Shown here: positions 54,408-64,000 of the stretch, piece by piece
How the letters are laid out: each line of letters opens with the position of its first letter
Numbering within the stretch: position 1 is the stretch's first letter
Source of the DNA: Symsagittifera roscoffensis
Lineage: Eukaryota; Xenacoelomorpha; Acoela; Convolutidae
Assembly: GCF_963678635.1 (NCBI RefSeq)
Contig: NC_087062.1
Location: 30,282,833 to 30,346,832, forward strand
Length of the DNA stretch: 64,000 nt
Reading direction: 5' to 3'
Position numbers and translations under genes: made by a program
Notes under the pieces: generated by a model
Told to the model about the DNA's origin: nothing
Seen by the model: only the letters and a program-made list of their open reading frames with translations
The model's database searches: none

Positions 54408-55527
54408 CTGAAAAAAGTCACGATTGTCATTTCATTTTAGTTTTATGACTACTCCACTAAATCCTTCAAAAGAACTAACATGTAAGCAAGTTCGAAAGAA
54501 GGACAAAAATATATCAAAAATTTTAAATTAAAGTTTTTCTAAACCTCTTGGACGGTCTGGTTTACTTCAATTCTCCAAAAAACTTTTCTCACTAAAAACG
54601 TATAACCTAACAAAAAGCACCACACAAATTCACACGTAGAACTGCAAAAAAAAAGAAACCAATAATTTTCTAAAATGATTGAACTATTCAGAACAAACAA
54701 CATCGTATAAATACTGTTTCAGTTTCGATAAAAATTAACGATAGTCAATATTCTTTAGAGATCAAAATGCAATTTTTCTTACACTGTAAGTTCTTACAAC
54801 CAAATCCACTTTTGAATCTTACAGAATCGGAGAGCCCAATAGGAAAGAGCTCCTAAAGAGCTCCTTAAGGAAAATGAATTTCGGTATCATGCATCAAAAT
54901 TCAACAGCCGAAATCAAAAAATAAGCATGAAACCAATTGAAGACTTTTGACTAAAAACAAACAAAAATCAAACTGAAAAAACTAACTCAAGGTGGTCACA
55001 GGGCCTGCGAAATTGCAGGAACTGACGACACTGCTACTCGCACTGATGAAATTAAATGCTAGGAACTGACATTTTTTGAAAAAATAGCCTTTTTCGGCTT
55101 TGTCAGACAACTTTTTTTCATTGGCCGATCTCATTGGTCCAATTTGGCTTTGAACCAACTTTTTTGACCCAACTAATTTCTTTTTCTCAGAGCTGCTCAT
55201 ACTGCTTCGATTTTTGATTTTGAATGATTCAGTAGAGAAGTGCTATAAAAAAACTGGCACTGATATTCATTTGCTGGCACTGATATGGCACTGACAGCAC
55301 TGATACCGTGGTCTCCCAGTAACTTCCTTCATGGACACTTTAAAAAGTATTATCCACAACCTTTTCTCAAAAACGCGCAAACAAGAAACAGAACTAGCAC
55401 AAAAAGACAAGCAGTTACCCTAACAGAAAACAAATGGATCAAATTTCATGTGTGCTACTTGTTCAAAGAAGAACAAAGAACGTGAACAAAAATTTCAAAT
55501 TACAATTCCAACACAAAAAAGTTCAAT
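54408..55527. other. Spacer between the sororin-like gene and haspin
   Basis: A minus-strand frame from ATG 55200 (MSSSEKKKL...) is tempting as a first exon, but its surroundings (GAGCTGCTCAT, GGCACTGATATGGCACTGACA) repeat at 16515-16590, and no donor in it fits the phase of 54407. I see no gene here. Confidence 0.4.
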
Positions 55528-55746
55528 TTAAATTTTAAGCAGATCCGATTTTTGCACAAGGTCGACACATGATTTGAACTGGTCTGAACTCATTTTGGAA
55601 TAGACTTTCTTCAGGCGCTCCCTCTTTACGGGGTCACATTGGGACAAATGCGCTTTCCTATCCCTCCCATAGAGTAGTCTGTCCACTATGTGGTGCATCC
55701 AGAACACATTAGTCTCTGGCACATGCTGTCCCCAGTCATTGTTCAC
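55528..55746 (-). CDS. Haspin kinase, C-terminal exon
   Basis: After the acceptor GATGCTTAG the exon runs in phase 0 for 72 codons to a stop: NNDWGQHVPETNVFWMHHIVDRLL... This matches the C-terminal lobe end of haspin (N..W..Y.P.SNVLWLHYL.D..L), which packs against the kinase core. The final DLVQKSDLL matches the C-terminal helix of the family. It joins the exon at 61020-61193 across an intron of about 5.3 kb. Confidence 0.85.
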   Translation of the reverse strand: MNNDWGQHVPETNVFWMHHIVDRLLYGRDRKAHLSQCDPVKRERLKKVYSKMSSDQFKSCVDLVQKSDLLKI

Positions 55747-56519
55747 CTAAGCATCGATGCAGAATAAATTTACATGAACATCAAGGTTAGATTAATTTAA
55801 ACAGAGGCTAAGCTGCACTTGAAAAACAATCAAAAAAGGCTCAAAAACTTGAAAAAGAAGTAGAAAGTGAACATGAAAATGAAGTAGAGCTTTCAGAACG
55901 GCAGGTTTCTATTTAAGCATGCGCAACAATTTATGTAAATCCAAATGAAATTGAGGCAACTTAAATGTTGCAAACATCTTGTCATTAGATGAGATATGTA
56001 TCACTTTGTACTTGAAATAGAGTGTTGGTGGAAGATTTCACAACATAGCCAACTGACAGCTAAAAAAAAGAAAGCTAAAAAGAAAGCAACTCAAGAAAGC
56101 TAAAAAAACCGAGTTGTTTTTTTCAAAAATCTTCAATTTTTGAAATTCGAACAAAAAACAGATGTCCTTAAAGATCTTAAGAATTTGTAGAATAATTTAT
56201 TTAAGAAACTGAATCAATGGGTAAAACTTTAATTTCGCTGCGAAATCTGATAAATAATTTCCATTTTCGCAATTAGATGTCGACCACGTTTTTCGTGACC
56301 TTACCAATTTGCCGTTCGATAGTGGAGTTTGCCTTCCTTTTAACTATAGAAATGCACTGAACTTAAAAATAAATCACGAGTCAAACCGCGAAAAATCAAA
56401 CTTAAGCGTGAACAAAATTGAAAAAAAAAACACAAAAAATCAGCAAGACTTATATACGAGTACTCACTACGTCCATTACTCTTAAACAGGAAACGGGGCA
56501 TTTGAAAAGTATACCTGTT

Positions 56520-56864
56520 CAGGGACGGATCTAGGATTTTTCCGAGGGGGCGGATTTTCAAACGAAAATTTTGACGATCGTTTTTTTTAGGTCGACCAAA
56601 TTGATTTTCCGAGCTCTCCTAAAGCAGTAAAAAGACGCTTTTGGGCCATTTTTGAAAAATTTTGACGAAAAAATTGCTTTATTTTGGCGCGCGCTCCTCC
56701 TCAAAATTAGTATATATTGCCGCCTAAGGCGCCTTAACAAAAATTTTAGGGTCGGTCGACCAAAAATGGATTTCTTAAAAAGTACCAAAGGGGGGAACCT
56801 TTGGGTCGGCAGGGGGTCGAATCCCTGAGGGAGATGCGTCCGCCCCCCCCTAAATCCGCCCCTG
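56520..56864. mobile_element. hAT-type MITE, second copy with 8-bp target site duplication
   Basis: Begins CAGGGACGGATCTAGG, ends TAAATCCGCCCCTG, flanked by TACCTGTT on both sides (56512-56519 and 56865-56872). Same family as 4135-4571 (shared AGGTCGACCAAATTGATTTT and GGATTTCTTAAAAAGTACC), about 90 bases shorter inside. Confidence 0.88.
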
Positions 56865-57739
56865 TACCTGTTCAAAATATGTCTAGTAAATTGTGGCAGT
56901 ACACATTTAGAGATTACCATTAAATTCATTAATCCTGTGAACAAAGTTATTTACGGGATAAAAAAAAGTCTTGTAACCGGTTGCCACACCCTTGCTTATC
57001 GCAACGATTATGAATAAAAAAAATGCATTCAGATTTTCTTCTTTTGACAGTCTAATAAAAAAAACTTTGTTGATTGAACTCGCAAAATTTTTGCCTTTTA
57101 AAACTCACAATTGAGTCGACCAGAAAACGTAGCCAAAATGTCAACTTGAACACCTTTCGATGGTCCAAACGATTGTATTAAATGTCAAGTCAGTTCCGAA
57201 CATGACTGCTTTTGGGGTGAAAGTGTCTGGGGCGGAAATGACTGGTCACGGAACGAAACCCATGGCGCTAAAAATCTGCTCACTTCCAATCCAGCCAGCG
57301 CTTAAGAAACATTGCAAACAAAAATTTGGAAAAAATCTTGAACACAATGAAACAGAAAAAAAACTGATTTACTTCTTGAAAAAATCGAAATTCACGAACT
57401 AAAAAAATATATGACAATAAGGCTGTTTGAATTTCTAGAACAAAAAATCATTAACACTTTAACAAAAAAAAATAATTCAATTTCAGAAAACTGGAGTGTT
57501 AGGTGAAGTTCCGCTGGGATATCTAAAAATTGAATTCCATTTTTTGAATCGAGAAACTGTTCACGTTTTCCGCACCATTTCTTTTTTCAAAATTTTAGAG
57601 CGAAATTGCTTACCTGTTACTACTTAACTGAAGTGAACTCTAAGAATGAACATATACCTACGAGGACTCATAAATGCATTAGTATGTATGAACGCTTCTT
57701 CTGAAGCTCAGAGCGTGTAACACACCTCCGGCACCTGGA

Positions 57740-59400
57740 ATGCCGATACCGGGGCCCTATGCCCCTTCGACAGACAAAATTATTACCAAACATATGTACC
57801 AGGATTCGTCTTTTGAAAAAAAAAGAAACTCGTTATTAACAAAAAAACTCTGTTACGATTGCATCGGATTAGAACATCAACAGAAAGACTGCACAACAAA
57901 ACACACATGCAGCAAATGCAAATAACTTGATCATTCAACATTGCACGAAGGTCTACTAACACAGCACGCGCAGTTCAACACCAGTCTGAAATCAAATCGG
58001 TCGAACTACTAGCCAGTCAAAAGCCGACGCTTGTTAGTACCAACTCACTCCTCTATTTAGTACCAAAGACCCTCCAGCATCACCACAGATTCATCAACGT
58101 GTACGCTTGTCTCGGCAGTATAAAAGTACGAATAGCTAGATATCACAAAAAGCAGCACAATTTTTGGAACTAAAGGGAACAAAACACAGCAGCCCGATTC
58201 CTGTTGAACGATTCTATTGTCTAGCTAAATTAGACAAGATCTAACAGGGACAGGTCACAGCTACCACTGGATACGACAACTGCGACGATCGAGCTAGCCA
58301 TGCCCAACAAAACCACTCACCCCTAGAGAAATCTGCTCGTCGCCCAACTAGTACGAAAAGCCACCACTGACATCAAATTGAATTACAACATAACTGACTC
58401 AGAGACAGAAGAAGAAATTACTCAGCAATTTGAACGATGCCACTACCTACTTAAAGACCACCTGAACGAACACGCGACAGCAGAGGATCTCATCAACCGC
58501 TTCACTAAAATACAAGATGAGCACGACGACGACATGGATGACTTCAGACAGATGCTACCAGAAAACACAGCTGAGACAAGTCCACAACAGCAGAATACTA
58601 ATTACAATTTCCATCAAGTCCCCAACACAGCTGATTTTGCCAACCAGCAGCACTCATTCGACAGCAGAGACAATCCCCAGTTATAACATCGCCAGTGAAC
58701 ATCAAGCTACCGCAGCAACACGTGCGACTATGTGGTTTGGTTTGTTCAAAAACAGCAATTCACAACCATCCAATCTCAGACGCCGAAAAGATTACTAATC
58801 TCCAGACACTGGGAAAGCCAACCAAGCCATCTGTGGATTTTGCAGCAGCCAATTGTTCAACGCCACTCTTCCAGAACTACGACGACGATATGGACGACAG
58901 TACATCATCATCAAAGATTTTGTTAGCCGACTCCAGAAGTTCAACTAGCCATCAAATCATCGCAAGGATTCGTACATAGAATTCTCGACCTTCGCCAGGA
59001 ACATGGTTGGAACTTTCCGAACATTTTCCCTCAGCAACACCAGCAGCAACTTCAATGGACGCAACAAATCACTGTCCAAACATCGAGCAACCTAATCTCA
59101 TCGCTTTCGCCGGATGGACAAGACAGCTGATAATGGCAGAACCAAACGAGACAGACAACAAAGAAGACAAAATATTTTCTGCACATCAGGCGACAGCAAC
59201 TATTTCCCTTGAATCAACCAACAACCGACATCAGATATCAGCAGCACCAGTAACGGACTCTTGGCAGACCAGCCAATTGATCTTCAATCTGCAACACGAG
59301 CGGCAGAACACACGACAGGCAGAACAATTTGCAACTAATTTGAAATCACTAACAGACTTGAAATCACCAACGGACTCAAGAGACGACAAAAACAACTAAT
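57740..59400 (+). pseudogene. BEL/Pao retrotransposon relic (gag pieces)
   Basis: 57840-57960 encodes a zinc-knuckle pair, LCYDCIGLEHQQKDCTTKHTCSKCK, then after a stop LDHSTLHEGLL, typical of BEL/Pao Gag-Pol (CYNCL..GH....C.....C..C...HHTLLH). 58695-58960 encodes IHNHPISDAEKITNLQTL, which matches the BEL/Pao capsid start (IH....LSDAEK..YLQTL). The capsid piece lies downstream of the zinc knuckle, opposite to the normal order, so the relic is rearranged. 58378-58686 and 59007-59399 are Gln/Asn/Thr-rich flanking frames of uncertain origin. Many stops; not functional. Confidence 0.6.
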
Positions 59401-59854
59401 GCAGACCAACTATACAAAGCCGCAGATCTGTGACCTGCCAAATGCAAAAAGTCGAACCAAGCTGTTCATATGAAAAACCGGAAACTAACTGGATTTAGAT
59501 GAACTCAAAAAGGGAAATTATAATAAACTGAAATACCTATTACGTGCAACAAATTATTTCAAAACATTCAAATTCGCGAAACAGTAACATTCTACACATA
59601 CGCGAAGTTCCACTTCGCATACACAAGCAAAAAAAATGACCGATAGCGTTACTGGAAAAAACTGAATGAGTACAACTTTGATTTGAGTCTACACAATTTC
59701 TTAAGTGAAGCACGCCAATTATGAGTCTACATAATTGCTAAGTGACGCAAGCCAATTATGACGCATTAGCAGTTTCAGTGAAATTCAAAAACTAATATTT
59801 ATAATGCGGACGCATTTTAAATAACATACGAAAAAGATCACTACAAACATCCGA

Positions 59855-59925
59855 CCCTGGCCAGGTTCCAAACCTCTTAGTTTGTTCGGGTCTCCTTCCC
59901 TACCTCTACGCTACAGATCCATGAT
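59855..59925 (-). repeat. tRNA-like repeat, reverse strand
   Basis: On the minus strand TAGCGTAGAGGTAGG (A-box-like) is followed about 40 bases on by GGTTTGGAACCTGG (B-box-like). The next 3' sequence is not a tRNA acceptor stem pair, so this is more likely a SINE head than a functional gene. Confidence 0.35.
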
Positions 59926-61019
59926 ACCTTGAAGCTAAAGTACTATTTGTACAATAAAAGTCTTTCTTAATATCCTTAGCATTGGCTGTACTTAATAGCT
60001 TTGCTTGTGTAAATATAGAAAAGAATAAAGTGACCATTCTACACAGTTCGTTCTCAACAAAAGGCCATCAGAACATTCAAGACTTTACCCTGTTACTCTT
60101 TGTCTTCATTACTTATAAAAATAGACCAAACATCAGCAGGAAAATTTGGGTTCGGTTAAAAACTAGCTCATCTATATCAATGCTGATCGGTTTATGTTAA
60201 CGTCAGCCCTACAGGAGAATTTGGGTTCGGCTAGGAACAAAATCCCATCAATATCAATGCTGATCGGATTATGCGTCATTGTTCTGCCCATTCAAAATGC
60301 GGTGAAATTTTGCATTCAGGTGTGTTTATTGTTTCTCTTTTCGAGTACCACAAAAAATCATCGTGATGAGTCGAGTGATATATCATATAAAAGCACTTTC
60401 AGTCGTGATTGAAACGACATTTAAAAAATTCAAACAGTTTTCTTATTGTCGAGAAAAATCAGTTTAAAATTTTTGCTTTTAGGTCTACTTTTGAGCGAAT
60501 AAATAGAGTCAGCAAACGTATTGTGTTTTTCAAACAAAGGCAGTTACCATAAAGAACCATCGGAATGGGTGGAGTGATATATCATATGAAAACCCTTTCA
60601 GCCCTGATTCGAACTACATAAAAATTTCGCCAAGTTAACCCAGTGTCGAGAAAAACTGGTTTTTTAAAAAGAGTTTCAGTTCAATTTCGAGCAAGTTAAG
60701 CGAGCGAGCAGGTTTATTAGTAAGATCTGTAAAAATTTTGGCAAAAAAAATCGAATCATTATTATTTTTTAAATGGGTTTTCTAGTTGAAAAATCTGTTG
60801 CCCAATTTGCCTGCTACACTGTGATTGCACAATAAGTCCAAGTCCTAGGCTTTCTTTAGACCCCTATTTATCATACCGCGCCCAAAACACGACCCACACT
60901 ACTTTAAAAAAAACTTACAAGAAGTATTTTTTTAGGATCCTGGTCAGAACATTGTGCAACTTGTTCAGCAACCGGCTATCATTGTTTTGATTTGCATTTT
61001 GATACTAAGTATGTCTTAC

Positions 61020-61193
61020 CAAGGTGCGCATGAACTTGTACACTTTGAACTGTCCTTCACTCTCTTTGTCTATTGTCCCCTTCTCCTCCTCATTGTAATC
61101 ACAGGTAGACGAAGAAGTGCCTTCTGGTGATGGGACTATTTGGTCCACGAACAAGTCCGCATTCTCTTCGCCAGAAAGATCATTGAACTTCAG
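61020..61193 (-). CDS. Haspin kinase, middle exon
   Basis: Acceptor ATTTCCAG|CTGAAG (minus strand) and donor ACCTTG|GTAAGA bound 58 codons in phase 0 at both ends. The peptide has GEENADLFVDQI and, at its end, EGQFKVYKFMR, matching the haspin segment after the DYT motif (D..LF.G.GDYQFDIYR.M). An acidic Ser/Glu-rich insertion lies between them. The fit of phase and order with the exons on either side supports one gene. Confidence 0.8.
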
Positions 61194-62754
61194 CTGGAAT
61201 TTCAAATGAGAAGCTATATTTACAATTCTGTGATGCAAATTTTTTCGTCTGTTAGACACTAGTTTGTTTTGTATTCAGAAAAAGGGGTTGCATTTTATAT
61301 TAATAAACACAGAGGCGAAGCTGTGCTTCGCAGACACTTGTAAGAACACGACTAAAAAGCAGTCTATCAGGTGAAATAAGAAAAAGTAGAAAAAAGCATC
61401 GAATCAGCAAAACCTCGGCTACGAGTACAATTCGAATATGCGATCTACAGCAATCAAGAGATTTTGATTCTTACGCACTATCCCCTAGTGGCATCAAATG
61501 CAAATAGACTCAATTTTGCCAGTAATAATTTGGAATAAACTGAAGGCATCCACACTAATCTTGCATGTAAGAAATTTATGTATAAATTATGCATTTCAAA
61601 AAATTGCGAGATATAATGAGTAATAAAATTTGTGTTAACTTAGTACTATTCGAATTTCGAAGCTCATGCTATGAAAAAGCTGTAAAGGTGTCCCAAAAGT
61701 GGCACTAATCTTTGCCACTTATGTTGGAAGAAAAACAAGGTTCGTACTAAAACACTCGCTACGCAAGTGTAAACATAGCGAACAGACAGTTGGAAAAGAG
61801 TAAATGACCGCAAGTCAATGACTTTAGCGTTCTAATTTCAAACTAAAAAAATATATGCACTGAAAAAAGGTCGACAAAATTTTCGAATTTGTTTTTTGAA
61901 AATTCACCTCCCCCCTCGAGAAAATCCTAGATCTGCCCCTGCACTAACCCATGGACGCTTAATAGGTACCAAACACTAGCCACAAATAAAGCAGAGAACA
62001 GATGCTATACAATTTCCAATGCTACAGTGAAATTTCCAAATAAAGGAACACATTAGTCAGGGTAGAAAAAAAGAAGGTTCGCAAAAAATACACTACACTG
62101 ATTGCAAGTGTAATAAAATTAAATCAATATGAAAAATCTGGATCAATATGTAAAGTAATTATTCCGCTGGAAAAACTGAAAATTACAATCCACTACTGAA
62201 ACTAGAAGCCAATCACGTTATTTGTGACTTTTACACTTTTGCTGTTAGATAGTGGAGTTTGTCTTCCTTTTAACAAAAAAACTAACTGAATTTTAAAAAA
62301 GTCAAACCGCGAAAAATCAAATTTGAGCGTCAGCAAATTTTAAGACTGCCTTAAAAAATATATCACGACCTATTTAAGAGTCTTCAATACGTACATGGAC
62401 TGTTAAATGAACACTTTTTTTTAAAAAAAAAAAGCTTCCAAAGGAGTTTTTGATTATCAAATAAAGTAATTAAAGCAGGTTTGAAACATTCGAAATGAAA
62501 AATAAACTTCTCAAAAATGTTGAACAACGAACTAGCCACTGCGACCAAATATAATTTTACCGTAAAAAAACATAAGGGGTTGGATTCTGAAAAAAAATCT
62601 CAAATGGTCCTGATTTCCCAAGTTTCGACAAATTAGGACTGAATTAGATAACACAAACTAATGATTTTTTAAGCCTCGATAATTTAATTTCGCATGATGA
62701 TAAAAACAGATTTTGATTGGACTGGTGCTTAGATACGATAGTGTAAACGTTTAC
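61194..62754 (-). other. Haspin intron with dispersed repeats
   Basis: GT..AG intron of about 1.56 kb. It contains a hairpin copy GAGGCGAAGCTGTGCTTCGC (61312-61331) followed by a decayed tRNA-like region (about 61420-61500), a body shared with 46826-47350, a MITE end fragment (about 61868-61946, CTCGAGAAAATCCTAGATCTGCCCCTG) and TCAAACCGCGAAAAATCAAA (62304). Confidence 0.65.
61311..61340. repeat. Dispersed palindrome, typical copy
   Basis: GAGGCGAAGCTGTGCTTCGC followed by AGACACTTG. Arms GCGAAGC/GCTTCGC form a perfect short hairpin. Other copies: 7733-7757, 24297-24320, 42117-42138, 42623-42656, 44211-44240, 45832-45862, 46642-46671, 59601-59625, 63573-63590 (half) and 63827-63862 (decayed). 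All visible copies are in the same orientation in this window. Confidence 0.75.
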
Positions 62755-62975
62755 CTGATTGTCTACTAGTAGTCTTGATAGAGTGTAGTCTATTATTGTG
62801 GCCTTGACCCCACGGGTGTTCACGTCCACGGTAGTAGTTTTGTTTCTGTTACCGGTTTCATTGCTCAGAGAGTAACTGAATCTCTTGACTCTTGTGGGAC
62901 TCACCAACACATTGCTCATATGTAGATCCCTGTGCTCGAACTGCAGTTTTTGCTCAGCCATTGCTATACTGCATG
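62755..62975 (-). CDS. Haspin kinase, catalytic-loop exon
   Basis: Haspin is an atypical Ser/Thr kinase that phosphorylates histone H3 Thr3 at mitotic centromeres to recruit the chromosomal passenger complex. This exon (acceptor TTGCAG at 62981-62976, donor CAG|GTAAAC at 62755) encodes SIAMAEQKLQFEHRDLHMSN, matching the haspin catalytic loop (A.....FEHRDLHWGNVL) with Asp of HRDLH, and IIDYTLSRLL, the DYT motif that replaces DFG in haspin. The N-terminal lobe must lie beyond 64000 (the gene is on the minus strand). The exon ends in phase 0. Confidence 0.9.
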
Positions 62976-64000
62976 CTGCAACGCAATCACCAGGTTATTG
63001 CTACTCTGAATCACTAAATATTCAGCATCCCCCCTCTATATGCCTTGTAAGTAAATTATAACCACCCCTTTAAAAAACATATTGAGGCTTAAACAGATGC
63101 GTATTTTGTACCTAGTAGCGGGAAAGGGGTGAGGGGGGTAGTTTAAGAGATCCGTTACTCCGATGTACCGGAGAAGTTCGCATCAACACACCTAATAATA
63201 TAACACACTAATTGAGCTCAGATATTTGATCCATCGTTTACCTTCTACCATTTCAAATCTTGTATTTTTTCAAATCAAATCTGAAGAACAAATCTAAGTT
63301 TAAGCTCATGAATGAGCAAATCTCATTTTGAGCTTAATGATGTCTTTCCAAGTTTTTACGCTTCACTGTTTACGCCTCAAAGTGATGCGTTCGACTCCGC
63401 GGCAGGTTTTATTGCAACAAAGCAACATAGAAAGTTGGAAAAGTTCAAATGCACTCAAGAAAACCGAAAAATTGAGTCTTTGTTTCAACAAGTTTCAAGC
63501 TTTGAAGAAAAAATACATCAACAAATACAACTCTTTCAGTTTCAACAATCTTTTGCGTTATGTATTTTTTCACACTGAGGCGAAGTTATGTTAGAAAAAA
63601 ATAAGGTTCGTAATAATACAAAGCTGACCGCAAGTGTAAAAAGGCTACCCCAATCAGAGAACACTGGTTCATAAGGTTACTTTTTTCTTCCGCTGGGAAA
63701 TCAAAACATTAAAATCTATTTTCGAACCTTAAAGTCATTCAGGTTTTCGCGCACGATTCTAATTTTCGTAATTGAAGAGCGTTATTGCGATCCTTTAAGC
63801 AAAAGATTTGAAAACGAAATTAGAAACACAGAGCCCAAGCGGAGCTTTGCAACACTTGCGATGCAAAAAAAAGCACATTGCGCTACAAAAGTAAATGACA
63901 AAAAATACAATCAAAAAAGAGAAAAAAGTCAAAAAAAGTTCTGAAAAAATGTTGGAAAAAATACTTGAAAACGTAAAATGACAAAAGTTGGAAAACTACA
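62976..64000. other. Haspin intron, cut by the window edge
   Basis: Probably the next haspin intron. Two hairpin copies (63573-63590 and about 63827-63862) and an open frame 63312-63578 without recognisable content. No further kinase exon is visible up to 64000. Confidence 0.45.

Larger units (their letters stand above)
55747..61019 (-). other. Large haspin intron with several inserted elements
   Basis: GT (61019-61018) to AG (55748-55747). It holds the hAT-type MITE (56520-56864), the BEL/Pao relic (57740-59400), dispersed hairpin copies (59601-59625) and repeat words GTGATATATCATAT (60376, 60574). No haspin coding sequence was seen inside. Confidence 0.7.

Noticed and set aside
54982-55200. 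ORF from ATG 55200 as first exon of the sororin-like gene or as a separate gene
   Set aside because: Its neighbourhood is a dispersed repeat also found at 16515-16590, and no donor fits the phase of the next exon.
1-64000. CRISPR arrays, bacterial operons, rRNA genes
   Set aside because: Nothing of the kind was seen; the DNA is eukaryotic and the regular repeats are micro- or minisatellites and transposon copies.

Overview
This is AT-rich eukaryotic, metazoan DNA: genes are split by introns with GT..AG borders, the intact genes belong to animal families (haspin kinase, galactose-3-O-sulfotransferase, acid lipase, a sororin-like protein), and most of the sequence is old or non-autonomous repeat. 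An invertebrate is likely. The env-bearing Ty3/gypsy element and the crowd of SINE/MITE-like repeats would suit a tunicate such as a larvacean with an expanded genome, but that is inference. A run of 200 N (7301-7500) shows it is a scaffold.

Layout. 1-7300: repeat-derived DNA with a hAT-type MITE (4135-4571). 7501-9428 (+): three exons of a galactose-3-O-sulfotransferase-like gene. 9430-17900: repeats, a CA-rich microsatellite, a roughly 175-bp tandem array and a purine-rich tract. 17939-22859 (+): a two-exon gene for a 65-residue secreted peptide. 24363-39670: a Ty3/gypsy-type retroelement on the minus strand (LTR, gag, protease, RT/RNase H, integrase, env, LTR). 39668-42180: a near-identical second copy of the flank 21851-24362 without the insertion. 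42181-47600: repeats. 47617-48861 (-): intronless acid lipase. 49605-50581 (+): decayed LINE ORF1. 52192-54407 (-): two-exon sororin-like gene. 55528-62975 (-): three C-terminal exons of haspin, whose large intron holds a BEL/Pao relic and a second hAT-type MITE.

The retroelement is the most unusual part. Its pol is followed by a macro (ADP-ribose-binding) domain of the OARD1/C6orf130 type. Between that domain and env lies an intact ORF on the opposite strand (29120-30304) that looks like a JmjC-domain protein, with its own poly(A) signal and a visibly higher GC content. A retroelement with these two chromatin/ADP-ribose-type domains is the best candidate for an undescribed system. This copy is broken by at least two in-frame stops and several frame changes, although the shared end repeats differ by only about eight changes over 1.9 kb.

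The retroelement, the duplicated flank and the microhomology join at 39668-39670 must be read together. The right LTR runs on into a partial env and then into an empty-site copy of the left flank. That is what two haplotypes joined in one scaffold would look like, or a tandem element plus a duplication. Haspin and the sororin-like gene are neighbours on the same strand and both families act in mitotic chromosome cohesion, but nothing here shows a functional link.
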